A DNA stretch of 43,033 bases from Lachnospiraceae bacterium (GCA_009774145.1 VSND01000034.1:1-43033); one strand, 5' to 3'. Numbered from the stretch's first letter, positions 24,115 to 33,564 are shown. The notes: generated by a model from the letters alone, not told the origin. Translations and numbers: made by a program.

Positions 24115-25737
24115 ATGGGTAAAAAAGCGGTATTGCTGTTCAGCGTTCTGCTGTTTGCAGGTCTCGTCTTTGGTCTTACAGGGATTTCCGGGCAGGAGGA
24201 GACAGGGAAGATTCTTTCCGCCGGTTCTCTTGCAGGAGAAGTGCGTCAGGCAGAGAAGCTGCTTGCAGGCCTTCCGGGGACTCTGGATACAGAGGAGCTG
24301 AGACTGTGCTTCCGCGGAGAAGAACTGGCATGCGACCGGAAGACAAATGTCTGGTATCTGCCGTCCGATATGGAGAGCGATGCATGGGAAGCAGGAACAT
24401 TTACGGATTTCGGTGGCACGGTCCGGATCCTTCCGCTTCTGGATTATACAACCCTTGACAAGCAGTCCGTGATCGCAGAAGGACAGCAGATTCCGTTTCT
24501 TGCATGGAAAGAGTCGGAGGAGACCTGCGCGCTGGTTTATGTGGTATTTACCGGACTGCCGGTCGTACGGATTGAGACGGATGCAGATTTGGATGTGGAT
24601 ACCGTGTTTGCGGGAAGCGTTGTTTTCTATGAGCCGTGCAGTAAGCCGGAATGGACGGTGAGTTCTGCTTTTCAGGCACATGAGAGAGGCCAGACGACCC
24701 GTGCATATCCAAAGAAGGGATACCGGCTGAACCTGATATCCGTAACGCCCACGGGAGCAGTGAACGAAAATCCGGAGCCGGTCCTTGGAATGCGAAAGTC
24801 GGACACCTGGATCTTCTATGCAATCTACAGCGACGGAACCAAGATCCGCGACCGGTTCAATATTGAACTCTGGAATGGATTCGGTGCGGAAAACACACCG
24901 TATCAGGCTCATTTCGGAACCCATATGGAATATGCGGAGCTGGTGGTCAACGGGGAATACAGAGGACTTTACGGGATACTGGAGCCGGTGGACAGCAGGC
25001 AGCTTTCCATGTCGGAACAGGAGTATCTGTATAAAAGGACTGTGGGCAGGGAACTGCTGTCCGGGACCTTTGATGAAACAGGGCCGGAGGACTATCTGAC
25101 GACGCTTGGCATGGAGATCAAGGGAAAAGACGGATACGGAAGCCGCGCGGACTGGAGATGCTTCAGGGACTTTGTACAGATGTGCGAAGAAGAGGATGAG
25201 GTTTTTCTGCGGGAAGCGGAAAAACTGTTGTATACAGCAAATGCGGCCGACATGTGGCTGTATCTTCAGATGATTTATGGGGAAGATAATATTTATAAAA
25301 ATATGTTTTTCGCCTTTAAAAAAGAACAGGGCGGGTACCGGCTCTATCTGGTTCCCTGGGATGTGGATCTGACCTGGGGCAATGTTTACACGGATCAGGA
25401 AGAAGAGTTGTACGTGACCGGTGCACCGGAGCGGGCAGAGAATTATCTGGAATGGCCGTTTATGGACCGGGTGCTTGCGCTTGATGTGGGAAAGATCCGT
25501 TCGGTCGTTTCTGACCGGTGGAAGGAACTTCGGCAAAGCGCTCTGTCGGATGTGCACATGGAAGAACTTTTTCAAAGATACCGTCATCAGGTACAGGATT
25601 CCGGCGCTTTTCAGAGAGACGCTCTTCGGTGGCCGGACAGTCATCATGACGGAGATTATGAAAGAATGCATGATTTTATGGTGACGCGGATGAATTATCT
25701 TGACAAAATGATAGAAAATATAGATGGATGTAAGTAA
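24115..25737 (+). CDS. CotH-type kinase family protein, exported
   Basis: 540 aa with an N-terminal hydrophobic signal (~4-22). CotH fold evidence: KKGYRLNLI near 201-209, KIRDRFNIELWN near 243, GLYGILEPVDSRQLS near 285, and VPWDVDLTWGN near 419 with the Asp pair expected to bind metal. CotH kinases phosphorylate secreted proteins in Bacillus spores; relatives next to VTC and DUF4956 genes occur in many non-spore contexts and their targets are unknown. The signal peptide places it outside. The gene has its own promoter and is followed by the VTC gene. Confidence 0.9.
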   Translation: MGKKAVLLFSVLLFAGLVFGLTGISGQEETGKILSAGSLAGEVRQAEKLLAGLPGTLDTEELRLCFRGEELACDRKTNVWYLPSDMESDAWEAGTFTDFGGTVRILPLLDYTTLDKQSVIAEGQQIPFLAWKESEETCALVYVVFTGLPVVRIETDADLDVDTVFAGSVVFYEPCSKPEWTVSSAFQAHERGQTTRAYPKKGYRLNLISVTPTGAVNENPEPVLGMRKSDTWIFYAIYSDGTKIRDRFNIELWNGFGAENTPYQAHFGTHMEYAELVVNGEYRGLYGILEPVDSRQLSMSEQEYLYKRTVGRELLSGTFDETGPEDYLTTLGMEIKGKDGYGSRADWRCFRDFVQMCEEEDEVFLREAEKLLYTANAADMWLYLQMIYGEDNIYKNMFFAFKKEQGGYRLYLVPWDVDLTWGNVYTDQEEELYVTGAPERAENYLEWPFMDRVLALDVGKIRSVVSDRWKELRQSALSDVHMEELFQRYRHQVQDSGAFQRDALRWPDSHHDGDYERMHDFMVTRMNYLDKMIENIDGCK

Positions 25738-25754
25738 AGGACGGAAGCAACAGG

Positions 25755-26471
25755 ATGGAGAAAAAAATATATGATCCCTCTCTTGCGGAGAACCGGTACC
25801 GGCATGAATTTAAATATCTGTGCTCTTATGGAGAGCTGATGATGCTGAAGGTGCGTCTTCAGGGACTGGTTTCTCTGGATACTCATGTGGGGGAATCAGG
25901 CGTATATAATATCAGGAGCCTGTATTTTGACGATATTTATGACACCTGCTACAGGGAAAATGAAGCAGGTACCGATCCAAGGGAAAAATTCCGGATCCGG
26001 ATCTACGACCACAGCAGCGAACGGATCAGTCTGGAGCTGAAGAGGAAAGTCAGAGGGAAGACGCAGAAGCTGTCGTGCCTTCTGACCGAAGAGCAGTGCC
26101 GGGGGCTGATGGAAGGAGAGATACCGGTACTTCAGGAAAATTCGCCGGCGCTTCTTCGGAAGCTCTGCCTGCTGATGCAGACCAGGCACATGCGGCCGAA
26201 AGTTATCGTGGAGTATGAAAGAGTTCCTTATGTGTATCCGCACGGAAACGTACGGATCACGATGGATGAAAATATCAGTGCTTCCAACCGGACCGATCGG
26301 TTTCTGGAACGTCAGATTCCGCTCCGCCCGATCCTGGAGGCCGGACAGCATATTCTGGAAGTAAAATACGATGAGTATCTTCCGGACGGTATCTATCGGA
26401 CCATTCAGTCCGGGAATCTGAGACAGACGGCGTTTTCCAAATATTATCTCTGCCGCAGGTATCATCTGTAG
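25755..26471 (+). CDS. VTC domain protein (polyphosphate polymerase-like)
   Basis: 238 aa, a stand-alone VTC domain. Basic tunnel residues are visible in RHEFKYLC, REKFRIRIYD, SLELKRKVRGKTQK and VIVEYERVPYV, with metal-binding Glu in LEVKYDEYLPD near the C-terminus. In yeast Vtc4 this domain makes polyphosphate from ATP; bacterial single-domain forms are usually beside CotH and DUF4956 genes, as here. Product and acceptor are untested. Starts 17 bases after cotH; cytoplasmic. Confidence 0.9.
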   Translation: MEKKIYDPSLAENRYRHEFKYLCSYGELMMLKVRLQGLVSLDTHVGESGVYNIRSLYFDDIYDTCYRENEAGTDPREKFRIRIYDHSSERISLELKRKVRGKTQKLSCLLTEEQCRGLMEGEIPVLQENSPALLRKLCLLMQTRHMRPKVIVEYERVPYVYPHGNVRITMDENISASNRTDRFLERQIPLRPILEAGQHILEVKYDEYLPDGIYRTIQSGNLRQTAFSKYYLCRRYHL

Positions 26472-26574
26472 CATCGGGCAGGAGGAAGCGACCGATTCCG
26501 GTTGTCTGCCTGCCGGAAAGAGCAGCTCCACAGGTTTGTGGATATAAATAAAAGAAAAAGGAGAATTACATAAG

Positions 26575-27249
26575 ATGGGATTTCAGGATGTTTTTAAAAA
26601 TTCATTTTTGGAGGGCTTCCGGGGAATGGATATTACCACCGGAAAGATTGCTGCAACACTGTTTGTGACTGCGCTGCTGGCCCTGTATGTGTTTATGATC
26701 TACAGACTGGTGACCAGGAAAGTGTTTTATTCCAAGAGCTTTAACATATCCCTGGCTGCCCTGTCCCTGATCACGGCGGCAATCATACTTGCCATGCAGT
26801 CGAATCTGGTGATCTCCCTCGGTATGGTGGGCGCGCTGTCGATCATCCGCTTCCGTACGGCGATCAAGGATCCGATGGATCTGGTGTTCCTGTTCTGGTC
26901 CATCAGCATCGGCATTATCTGCGGGGCGGGACTGTATGAGGTGGCGCTGGTGACTTCGGTGGCTGTGACGGTCTGCATTCTGGTACTGGACCTTCTGCCG
27001 GTGGCAAAGGCTCCGATGATGCTGGTAGTCAACAGTTCCGTGATGGACGCAGAAGAAGCCGTACTGGAGATTGTCAGAAAATACACAAAGACCTGCAAGG
27101 TAAAATCCAGAAATCTTTCCAGAGACCGTCTGGACATGGTAGTAGAACTTCGGGTTAAGGATGAAAGCGGGCTGGTCAGGGAAGTGGCAGGACTGGAAGG
27201 TATGATTTCAGCGTCCCTGATCGCACATGACGGTGAGGTTACATTCTAA
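26575..27249 (+). CDS. DUF4956 membrane protein
   Basis: 224 aa. About four membrane segments in the first 140 residues, including the family core LGMVGALSIIRFRTAIKDP cut as ALSIIRFRTAIKDP, then a cytoplasmic alpha/beta C-terminal domain (~150-224). DUF4956 proteins co-occur with VTC and CotH proteins; the membrane part is a natural candidate for moving the VTC product across the membrane, though no function is established. AAAAGGAG precedes ATG 26575 after a 103-base gap. Confidence 0.9.
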   Translation: MGFQDVFKNSFLEGFRGMDITTGKIAATLFVTALLALYVFMIYRLVTRKVFYSKSFNISLAALSLITAAIILAMQSNLVISLGMVGALSIIRFRTAIKDPMDLVFLFWSISIGIICGAGLYEVALVTSVAVTVCILVLDLLPVAKAPMMLVVNSSVMDAEEAVLEIVRKYTKTCKVKSRNLSRDRLDMVVELRVKDESGLVREVAGLEGMISASLIAHDGEVTF

Positions 27250-27274
27250 TAACGAACAGAGAGATTGGGCCACT

Positions 27275-29041
27275 ATGAAAAATGTCAGTTATGCACAGCG
27301 CAGTTACCATTATATGAAAAGCTACGGGGTGACAAAACTGCGCCGGAAGGTGCAGGAACGCCTGTACCGGAACAGTCTGGAAAAAGGATATCAGAACTGG
27401 ATGATCAAAAGCCGTCCGGCGGAAAGCGAGAAGGAGCTTCAGAGAGCGCATCCTTTTCACTATGCGCCCTGTATCAGTGTGGTCGTACCGGTATACCGGA
27501 CGCAGGAGAAATATCTGCGGGAGATGATAGAATCGGTTCTGTCTCAGACTTATCAGAATCTGGAACTCTGTATTGCGGACGGCAGCGGGGAAGAGGACTC
27601 TGCCAGAGCAGTGATCGAAAGCTACCGGGGACAGGATTCCAGGATCCGGTATGAGAAACTTTCCCGGAATCTGGGAATCTCCGGGAATACGAATGCGGCG
27701 CTCTCTCTGGCTACCGGGGAATATCTGGCGCTTCTGGACCATGATGATGTTCTGGAAGAACATGCGCTGTTTGAGATTGTAAAATGGCTGTCGGCGCATC
27801 CGGAAACAGACATGCTCTACTCGGATGAGGATAAACTGACATCTGATTCCTCGGTTTATTTTCAGCCCCATTTTAAGCCGGATTTTAATCCGGAGCTGTT
27901 AAGGAGCAACAATTATATCTGCCACCTGCTTGTAGTAAGAAGAAACCTTCTTGAAAAAGCGGGCATGTACCGGGAGGAGTTCGACGGCGCACAGGATTAT
28001 GATTTCATCCTGCGCTGCAGCGAACAGGCAGAAGCAATCGGACATATACCGAAGATTCTGTATCACTGGAGATGCCATGATGCATCCACGGCCGGAAATC
28101 CGGAGAGCAAGGCGTATGCCTACGAAGCAGGCCGCCGTGCACTGGAGTGCCACCTGAAGAGGACGGGGCTTTCGGGAACCGTGGAAAGAATGGAGAATCC
28201 GGGATTTTACCGGACGGTATATGCATGTTCTTCCGCTCCGAAGGTGAGCATTGTCGTGCTGGATGTGTCCGGAACTGGAGTTCTGAAAAGGTTTGTAAAA
28301 GCGGTGAGTCAGAATCAGACGTATGAAAAGCTGGAGCTTTTACTCCTTTTAGAGGAGTCCGATAAAAATAAAATAATTCTGAATTTTATAAAAGAACATA
28401 GACAAATACCAATAAAAGTAGTATATTGTACTAGTGCATGTAATAAATTTGTAACATTTTCCAGACTGGCGGAAAAGATTGACAGTGAATACTTCCTGTT
28501 TATGGAGAGCCGGATCGAGAAGATCGGCAGAGGATGGCTGGAACTGTTTCTGGGCAATGCGCAGTGCGCAGGGACCGGTGCAGTAGGCGGGCGCATCTAT
28601 GACAGCAGCCGGAGGCTGAAGTACGGAGCCAGGATTCTGGGCCTGAACGGTCAGGTGGGAGACGCCTTTGCCGGGCTCCCGATGGGTTATACAGGATATT
28701 TTCATAAAGCGGTGCTGCAGCAGAACTGCCATGCAGTATCGGGAAAAGCCATGATGGTGAAAAAGATATATTTTCTGGAGGCGGGCGGCTTTTCGGAAGA
28801 TGTGGAGGACCGGATGAAGGATGTGGACCTCTGTCTGAAGCTGGAGCGCATGGGCCTTCGAAATGTTTATGATCCGGGGATTGTTCTGACAGAGCAGAGA
28901 CATGCCCGCAGGAAGAGAGCTGCCAGAAAGGCGGCGGCTTTTGAAAAGAAATGGAAGGAGCTGCTTCAGAAGCCGGACGGGTATTATAATCCGAATCTCT
29001 CCCTGGAGGATACAAAGTACCGGATTCAGGAGCTGCGCTAG
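27275..29041 (+). CDS. GT2 glycosyltransferase with degenerate second GT domain
   Basis: 588 aa from ATG 27275 (an in-frame ATG at 27227 overlapping the previous gene is possible). Domain 1 is intact: ISVVVPVYRTQEKYL near 67, LLDHDD at 153-158 and a HWRCHD motif near 265. Domain 2 (from ~325) aligns in layout with the second domain of the protein at 19043, but the LNNDTEV motif is replaced by FMESRIEKI, losing the metal-binding acids. A very AT-rich stretch lies inside it (28340-28460). Probably one active transferase plus a structural or binding domain. Confidence 0.88.
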   Translation: MKNVSYAQRSYHYMKSYGVTKLRRKVQERLYRNSLEKGYQNWMIKSRPAESEKELQRAHPFHYAPCISVVVPVYRTQEKYLREMIESVLSQTYQNLELCIADGSGEEDSARAVIESYRGQDSRIRYEKLSRNLGISGNTNAALSLATGEYLALLDHDDVLEEHALFEIVKWLSAHPETDMLYSDEDKLTSDSSVYFQPHFKPDFNPELLRSNNYICHLLVVRRNLLEKAGMYREEFDGAQDYDFILRCSEQAEAIGHIPKILYHWRCHDASTAGNPESKAYAYEAGRRALECHLKRTGLSGTVERMENPGFYRTVYACSSAPKVSIVVLDVSGTGVLKRFVKAVSQNQTYEKLELLLLLEESDKNKIILNFIKEHRQIPIKVVYCTSACNKFVTFSRLAEKIDSEYFLFMESRIEKIGRGWLELFLGNAQCAGTGAVGGRIYDSSRRLKYGARILGLNGQVGDAFAGLPMGYTGYFHKAVLQQNCHAVSGKAMMVKKIYFLEAGGFSEDVEDRMKDVDLCLKLERMGLRNVYDPGIVLTEQRHARRKRAARKAAAFEKKWKELLQKPDGYYNPNLSLEDTKYRIQELR

Positions 29042-29053
29042 AGAGGTCGCTGC

Positions 29054-30016
29054 ATGTCAGATGTATCAATTGTGATTCCGAATTATAATGGAATGTCCTG
29101 CCTGGAAGCCTGCCTGCGTTCTGTATCGGAGCAGACAGGAGTATCTCTGGAGATGATCGTAGTGGATAATGGTTCTTCGGACGGAAGCCGGAACTATATT
29201 CAGGAGCATTTTCCCCAGTGCGTCCTTGTGTGCCTGGATCAGAACTATGGTTTCTGCCGGGCAGTGAATGAAGGGATCAGAAGGGCGAAGAGTCCTTATG
29301 TCATATTACTGAATAATGATACAGAAGTACGTCCGGATTTTGCAGCGCATCTGTTAAGGGCGATCCGCAGGGACAGAAGAAGATTTTCCTGTGCGGCAAA
29401 GATGCTGCAGTATCAGAACAGGGAGCTTCTGGACAATGCCGGCGATTACTACTGTGCTCTGGGCTGGGGGATCACGCGGGGAAGAGGAAGACCTTCCGCG
29501 GAGTATTCCAGAGGCAGCCGTATCTTTTCTTCCTGTGCCGGCGCAGCCATCTACCGGAAAGAACTTCTGGAGAAGCTGGGAGGCTTTGACGACGCCCATT
29601 TTTCCTATCTGGAGGATCTGGATCTGTCCTACCGGGCCAGAATCCATGGATATTATCACTGGTACGAACCGGAAGCTCAGGTGTTTCATATCGGAAGCGC
29701 CACAAGCGGTTCCCGCTATAATCGTTTTAAGGTTCTGCATTCTGCAGGAAATAATGTTTATCTGATATATAAGAATATGCCTTTTTTACAGATGCTGCTG
29801 AATGCGCCGCTGCTGATCGCCGGTTTTTCCATCAAGTATCTGTTTTTCATGAAAAAGGGAATGGGGAAGGATTATCGGAACGGACTTCTCCGGGGAATCC
29901 GGCTCTGCAGGGATCACCCGGACAAAAAAGTCAGATTCCGTGTGGGACATGCATTCAACTATGTGAAGATCCAGATGGAACTCTGGAAGAACATTCTGCT
30001 TCTGGTAAGGATGTAA
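29054..30016 (+). CDS. GT2 rhamnosyltransferase-like protein
   Basis: 320 aa. GT-A fold with VSIVIPNYNG at 4-13, VVDNGSSDGS near 36, LLNNDTEV near 85 and a GGFDDAHFSYLEDLDLSYR region near 180 with the ED catalytic base, typical of WbbL/RgpB-like enzymes. The C-terminal part has a hydrophobic, probably membrane-associated helix (LLNAPLLIAGFSI) and a basic tail. Thirteen bases after the previous GT. Transfers a sugar, perhaps rhamnose, to the growing lipid-linked glycan at the inner membrane face. Confidence 0.92.
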   Translation: MSDVSIVIPNYNGMSCLEACLRSVSEQTGVSLEMIVVDNGSSDGSRNYIQEHFPQCVLVCLDQNYGFCRAVNEGIRRAKSPYVILLNNDTEVRPDFAAHLLRAIRRDRRRFSCAAKMLQYQNRELLDNAGDYYCALGWGITRGRGRPSAEYSRGSRIFSSCAGAAIYRKELLEKLGGFDDAHFSYLEDLDLSYRARIHGYYHWYEPEAQVFHIGSATSGSRYNRFKVLHSAGNNVYLIYKNMPFLQMLLNAPLLIAGFSIKYLFFMKKGMGKDYRNGLLRGIRLCRDHPDKKVRFRVGHAFNYVKIQMELWKNILLLVRM

Positions 30017-30042
30017 AGGGCAGAAAGAGCAGGTGAGCAGCT

Positions 30043-31452
30043 TTGATCAAGGATAATCAGCGGTATTTTAACCGCCTTCATGTGGTGGTGGATGCTTTCA
30101 CTATCATCATTGCATATCTGCTGTCATGGGTATATAAGTTTGTCATACTGGGAGATGCGCCGGGACTGGTGTTTTTCCAGTACTGCATGGTGCTGATTCC
30201 GATTGTACCCCTGTATCTGATCCTGTATCTGGCATTTAACCTGTATACGTCCAAGCGGCTGCAGGGAAGAAGGCTGGAAGGCAGCAACATCATCAAGGCA
30301 AATACCATCGGCCTTCTGCTGATTATGGGTACGTTTTTCCTGCTCCGCAGTTATAATGACTATGCAGATTATTATTCCAAGACGATGCTGATCTACTTTT
30401 ATGTGATCAATATCGGGCTGGAGACCGGCGTGCGCAACCTGATCCGCGCCGGACTTCGGAAGATGCGGAAAAGCGGTTTCAATCTGCGCCATATCATATT
30501 TGTGGGATACAGCAGCGCTGCGGAGGCGTTTATTGACCGGATCCGTTCCAATCCCCAGTGGGGCTATAAGGTGAAAGGGATTCTGGATGACAATAAAGAG
30601 ATCGGCTACAACTATAAAGGCGTATCGGTTCTTGGAACGACCGATGAGCTGGAAGAGATCCTGCTGAATAACCGGCTGGATGAGATCGCCCTGACCCTGG
30701 GCCTTCAGGAGTACTACAAGTTAAAAAGGATTGTTGCGACCTGTGAAAAATCCGGCGTGCATACAAAATTTGTTCCGGATTATAATGATATTATTCCCAC
30801 AAGACCGTATACGGAAGATCTGATGGGACTTCCGGTGGTCAATATCCGCCATGTGCCGCTGACCAATACGTTTCATATGATCTGCAAACGGATCATGGAC
30901 ATCGCAGGCTCCATCGTTGCAATCATTGTTTTTTCACCGGTTATGCTGGTTACGGCTGTTCTGGTTAAGGCAACTTCCAGAGGGCCGTTGATATATAAAC
31001 AGGAGCGCGTAGGGCTCCATAACCAGAATTTTCAGATGTATAAGTTCCGTTCCATGGAAGTGCAGTCAGCAAAAAGCGAGAAGAAGGCATGGACCGTTCG
31101 GAATGATCCCCGCGTTACGCCTGTGGGAAGATTTATCCGAAAGACCAGCATTGACGAGCTTCCGCAGCTGTTCAATATCCTGAAAGGAGATATGAGCCTG
31201 GTAGGACCGCGCCCGGAGCGCCCGTTTTTTGTGGAAAAGTTCCGGGAAGAGATTCCGCGTTACATGGTGAAGCACCAGGTTCGCCCCGGCCTGACAGGAT
31301 GGGCGCAGATCAATGGATACCGGGGAGATACATCAATCAAAAAACGCATTGAATACGACCTGTACTACATTGAAAACTGGACTATGGGGCTGGATATTAA
31401 GATTCTGTTCCTGACGTTTTTTAAGGGGTTTGTGAATAAGAATGCTTATTAA
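30043..31452 (+). CDS. Undecaprenyl-phosphate glycosylphosphotransferase (WbaP/WcaJ type)
   Basis: 469 aa, full length for a polyisoprenyl-phosphate hexose-1-phosphate transferase. Start TTG 30043 behind AGGTGAG. Four N-terminal membrane segments, a CoA-binding-like Rossmann region (~145-270), then the catalytic domain: KRIMDIAGSIVAIIVF, GPLIYKQERVG, YKFRSM, DELPQLFNILKGDMSLVGPRP cut as DELPQLFNILKGDM, and RPGLTGWAQINGYRG. It loads the first sugar phosphate on undecaprenyl phosphate, so it is the initiating enzyme of this locus. Sugar identity (Glc, Gal or other) is not decided. Confidence 0.95.
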   Translation: MIKDNQRYFNRLHVVVDAFTIIIAYLLSWVYKFVILGDAPGLVFFQYCMVLIPIVPLYLILYLAFNLYTSKRLQGRRLEGSNIIKANTIGLLLIMGTFFLLRSYNDYADYYSKTMLIYFYVINIGLETGVRNLIRAGLRKMRKSGFNLRHIIFVGYSSAAEAFIDRIRSNPQWGYKVKGILDDNKEIGYNYKGVSVLGTTDELEEILLNNRLDEIALTLGLQEYYKLKRIVATCEKSGVHTKFVPDYNDIIPTRPYTEDLMGLPVVNIRHVPLTNTFHMICKRIMDIAGSIVAIIVFSPVMLVTAVLVKATSRGPLIYKQERVGLHNQNFQMYKFRSMEVQSAKSEKKAWTVRNDPRVTPVGRFIRKTSIDELPQLFNILKGDMSLVGPRPERPFFVEKFREEIPRYMVKHQVRPGLTGWAQINGYRGDTSIKKRIEYDLYYIENWTMGLDIKILFLTFFKGFVNKNAY

Positions 31453-31473
31453 CAGGCGTAGAAAGGATGAATT

Positions 31474-32628
31474 ATGGCAAAAGAAACAGTGAAAAAAACA
31501 GGCTCGAAAAAGAGCGCTTCGTCAAAAAGCGCTTCTGGAAAGGGTGCTTCTGCAAAGGGTGCCCCTTCATCTTCAAAGAAAAAGAGTGCTTCCAAAACAA
31601 AGGGAGCCAGGAAAAAGCGTAGAATCATTATTTTCGGAATCGAGATCGTGCTGCTGCTGGTCCTGGTGGTCGGCTTTTATGTGGTAAGGCAGCTTGACCG
31701 GATCCAGCGTCCGGTTGTGGACCCGGAGCAGGTTCAGATCAACCAGACTCTGCCGGAGGAGACGGTGAAAACCCTGTCCGGATATACCAATATCGCTCTG
31801 TTCGGCCTGGATAGCAGAACGCCGGGACAGCTTGGCAAGGGAAACCGAAGCGATACGATCATTATTGCAAGCATCAACAACGATACCCAGGAAGTCAGAC
31901 TGGTATCGGTATACCGCGATACGTATCTGGATCTGGCAAACGGCAAGTTCAATAAATGCAACGGCGCCTATTCATCCGGCGGTCCGGAACAGGCGATGGC
32001 GATGCTGAACAAGAACCTGGATCTGGATATCCAGTACTATATCAGCGTGGATTTTGCGGCTCTGACCGAGACGATTGATCTGCTTGGCGGAATCTATATC
32101 GATGTGGATGAAACGGAGATTTCGCATCTGAATAACTATACCGTAGAGACTTCCGTAGTGACGGGAGTAGAGACACAGAAGTTGACACAGACGGGTCTGC
32201 AGCTTCTGGACGGCGTACAGGCGACCTCCTACTGCCGTATCCGTTATACGGACGGAGACGATTTCAAGAGAACCGAACGCCAGAGAGAGGTGATCGGAGA
32301 GATTGTAAATACGGCCAAGAAGGCGGATATTACGGAGATCAATGAGATCATCAATGCGGTATTCTCGAAAATCGCCACAAACTATACCAATGAGGAGATC
32401 ATTCAGATGGCTCCGGAGATGATCGGTTATAATATCGTGGATACGCAGGGATTCCCGTTTGACCGGGTTCCGGCAAGCGTGAAGGGCAAAGGCTCCTGTG
32501 TGGTGCCGGTGAATCTGGCAGAGAATGTGAAACAGCTTCACGAATATCTGTTCGGCAATTACTCCTATACGCCGTCAGAGGAAGTGCAGGCAATCTCGAA
32601 TCAGATCACCAGTGATACAGGATATTAA
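31474..32628 (+). CDS. LytR-CpsA-Psr (LCP) family wall-glycan ligase
   Basis: 384 aa. A long cytoplasmic N-terminus of Lys/Ser/Ala repeats (~1-48, motifs such as KKSASSKSASGKGAS), one membrane segment (~50-68), then the LCP domain: ALFGLDSR near 108, RSDTIIIASI near 125, YRDTYLDL near 147, and DGVQATSYCRIRYTDGDDFKRTERQ, shown only as YCRIRYTDGDDFKRTERQ, near 255. LCP enzymes transfer lipid-linked glycopolymers to peptidoglycan, so this is the likely attachment step. The basic tail is unusually long and could bind lipid phosphate or nucleic acid-like polyanions. AAAGGATG lies upstream. Confidence 0.93.
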   Translation: MAKETVKKTGSKKSASSKSASGKGASAKGAPSSSKKKSASKTKGARKKRRIIIFGIEIVLLLVLVVGFYVVRQLDRIQRPVVDPEQVQINQTLPEETVKTLSGYTNIALFGLDSRTPGQLGKGNRSDTIIIASINNDTQEVRLVSVYRDTYLDLANGKFNKCNGAYSSGGPEQAMAMLNKNLDLDIQYYISVDFAALTETIDLLGGIYIDVDETEISHLNNYTVETSVVTGVETQKLTQTGLQLLDGVQATSYCRIRYTDGDDFKRTERQREVIGEIVNTAKKADITEINEIINAVFSKIATNYTNEEIIQMAPEMIGYNIVDTQGFPFDRVPASVKGKGSCVVPVNLAENVKQLHEYLFGNYSYTPSEEVQAISNQITSDTGY

Positions 32629-32631
32629 AGC

Positions 32632-33564
32632 ATGCCGCCCATGCTTACAGTGGATGTTCTGATTCCGGTATATCGTCCGGGGAAGCAGCTGGAACAGCTT
32701 CTGGAGCGGCTGCACGCCCAGAACTGTCCGATTGGAAAGATCATTCTCATGAATACGGAAAAGGCGTATTTTCCGGAAGAGCTGGAACACCGTTATGAAA
32801 ATCTGGAGGTTCACCATCTGACAAAGGCCCGGTTCGACCATGGAGGCACCAGAGACGAAGGGATCCGTATGTCAGAGGCGGACGTGGTCGTGTGCATGAC
32901 GCAGGATGCACTTCCAGAAAATACCTTTTTGCTGTCTGCACTTCTGAAAGCCTTTTCCGATCCGGAAGTGGGAGCGGCTTATGCCAGACAGCTTCCGAAA
33001 AAAAACTGCAGTGAAGTGGAACGGTATACCAGAAGGTTTAATTATCCGGAAGAGAGCCGCATAAAGAGCGCAGAAGACCTTCCAGAGCTCGGGGTGAAGA
33101 CCTTCTTCTGTTCCAATGTATGCGCAGCCTGGCGGAGAGATACCTATCTGAAGCTGGGAGGGTTCGAGAAGAAGACGGTCTTTAATGAAGATATGATTTT
33201 TGCCGGCCGGCTGATTCAGGCCGGCGGGAAGATTGCCTATTGTGCAGATGCAAGGGTGATCCATTCCCACAATTATCATGCGGTACAGCAGTTTCACCGG
33301 TATTTTGACCTTGCCGTGTCTCAGACGATGCATCCGGAGGTGTTTGGAGGCGTGCGTTCCGAATCCGAAGGCATGCGCCTGGTGGTGAAGAGTATACAGC
33401 ACTGTATACGCATTGGCAGGCCATGGCTGATCTTTACCGTGGTTGCCCAGAATGCAGGAAAATTTCTGGGATACAGGCTGGGGCGGCGCTTTCAGAAGCT
33501 GCCCCGAAGACTGGTACTGGCGTGTACCATGAACCGTTCGTTTTGGCTGGAGGAATCAGAATGA
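32632..33564 (+). CDS. GT2 family glycosyltransferase
   Basis: 310 aa. VDVLIPVYRPGKQLEQLL near 7, then AKARFDHGG-like segment TKARFDHGGTRDEG near 64, and VCMTQDALP in place of the DxD loop, a variant shared by the rhamnosyltransferase (RfbF-like) subgroup. FNEDMIFAGRL near 185 supplies the catalytic acid. Starts three bases after the LCP stop. The donor is probably dTDP-rhamnose by subgroup resemblance; not proven. The TGA overlaps the ATG of the next gene. Confidence 0.87.
   Translation: MPPMLTVDVLIPVYRPGKQLEQLLERLHAQNCPIGKIILMNTEKAYFPEELEHRYENLEVHHLTKARFDHGGTRDEGIRMSEADVVVCMTQDALPENTFLLSALLKAFSDPEVGAAYARQLPKKNCSEVERYTRRFNYPEESRIKSAEDLPELGVKTFFCSNVCAAWRRDTYLKLGGFEKKTVFNEDMIFAGRLIQAGGKIAYCADARVIHSHNYHAVQQFHRYFDLAVSQTMHPEVFGGVRSESEGMRLVVKSIQHCIRIGRPWLIFTVVAQNAGKFLGYRLGRRFQKLPRRLVLACTMNRSFWLEESE

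Noticed and set aside
24064..25671. 535-codon frame antisense to the CotH gene
   Set aside because: Opposite a gene with clear CotH motifs; the product looks like a shadow frame with no recognisable domain.
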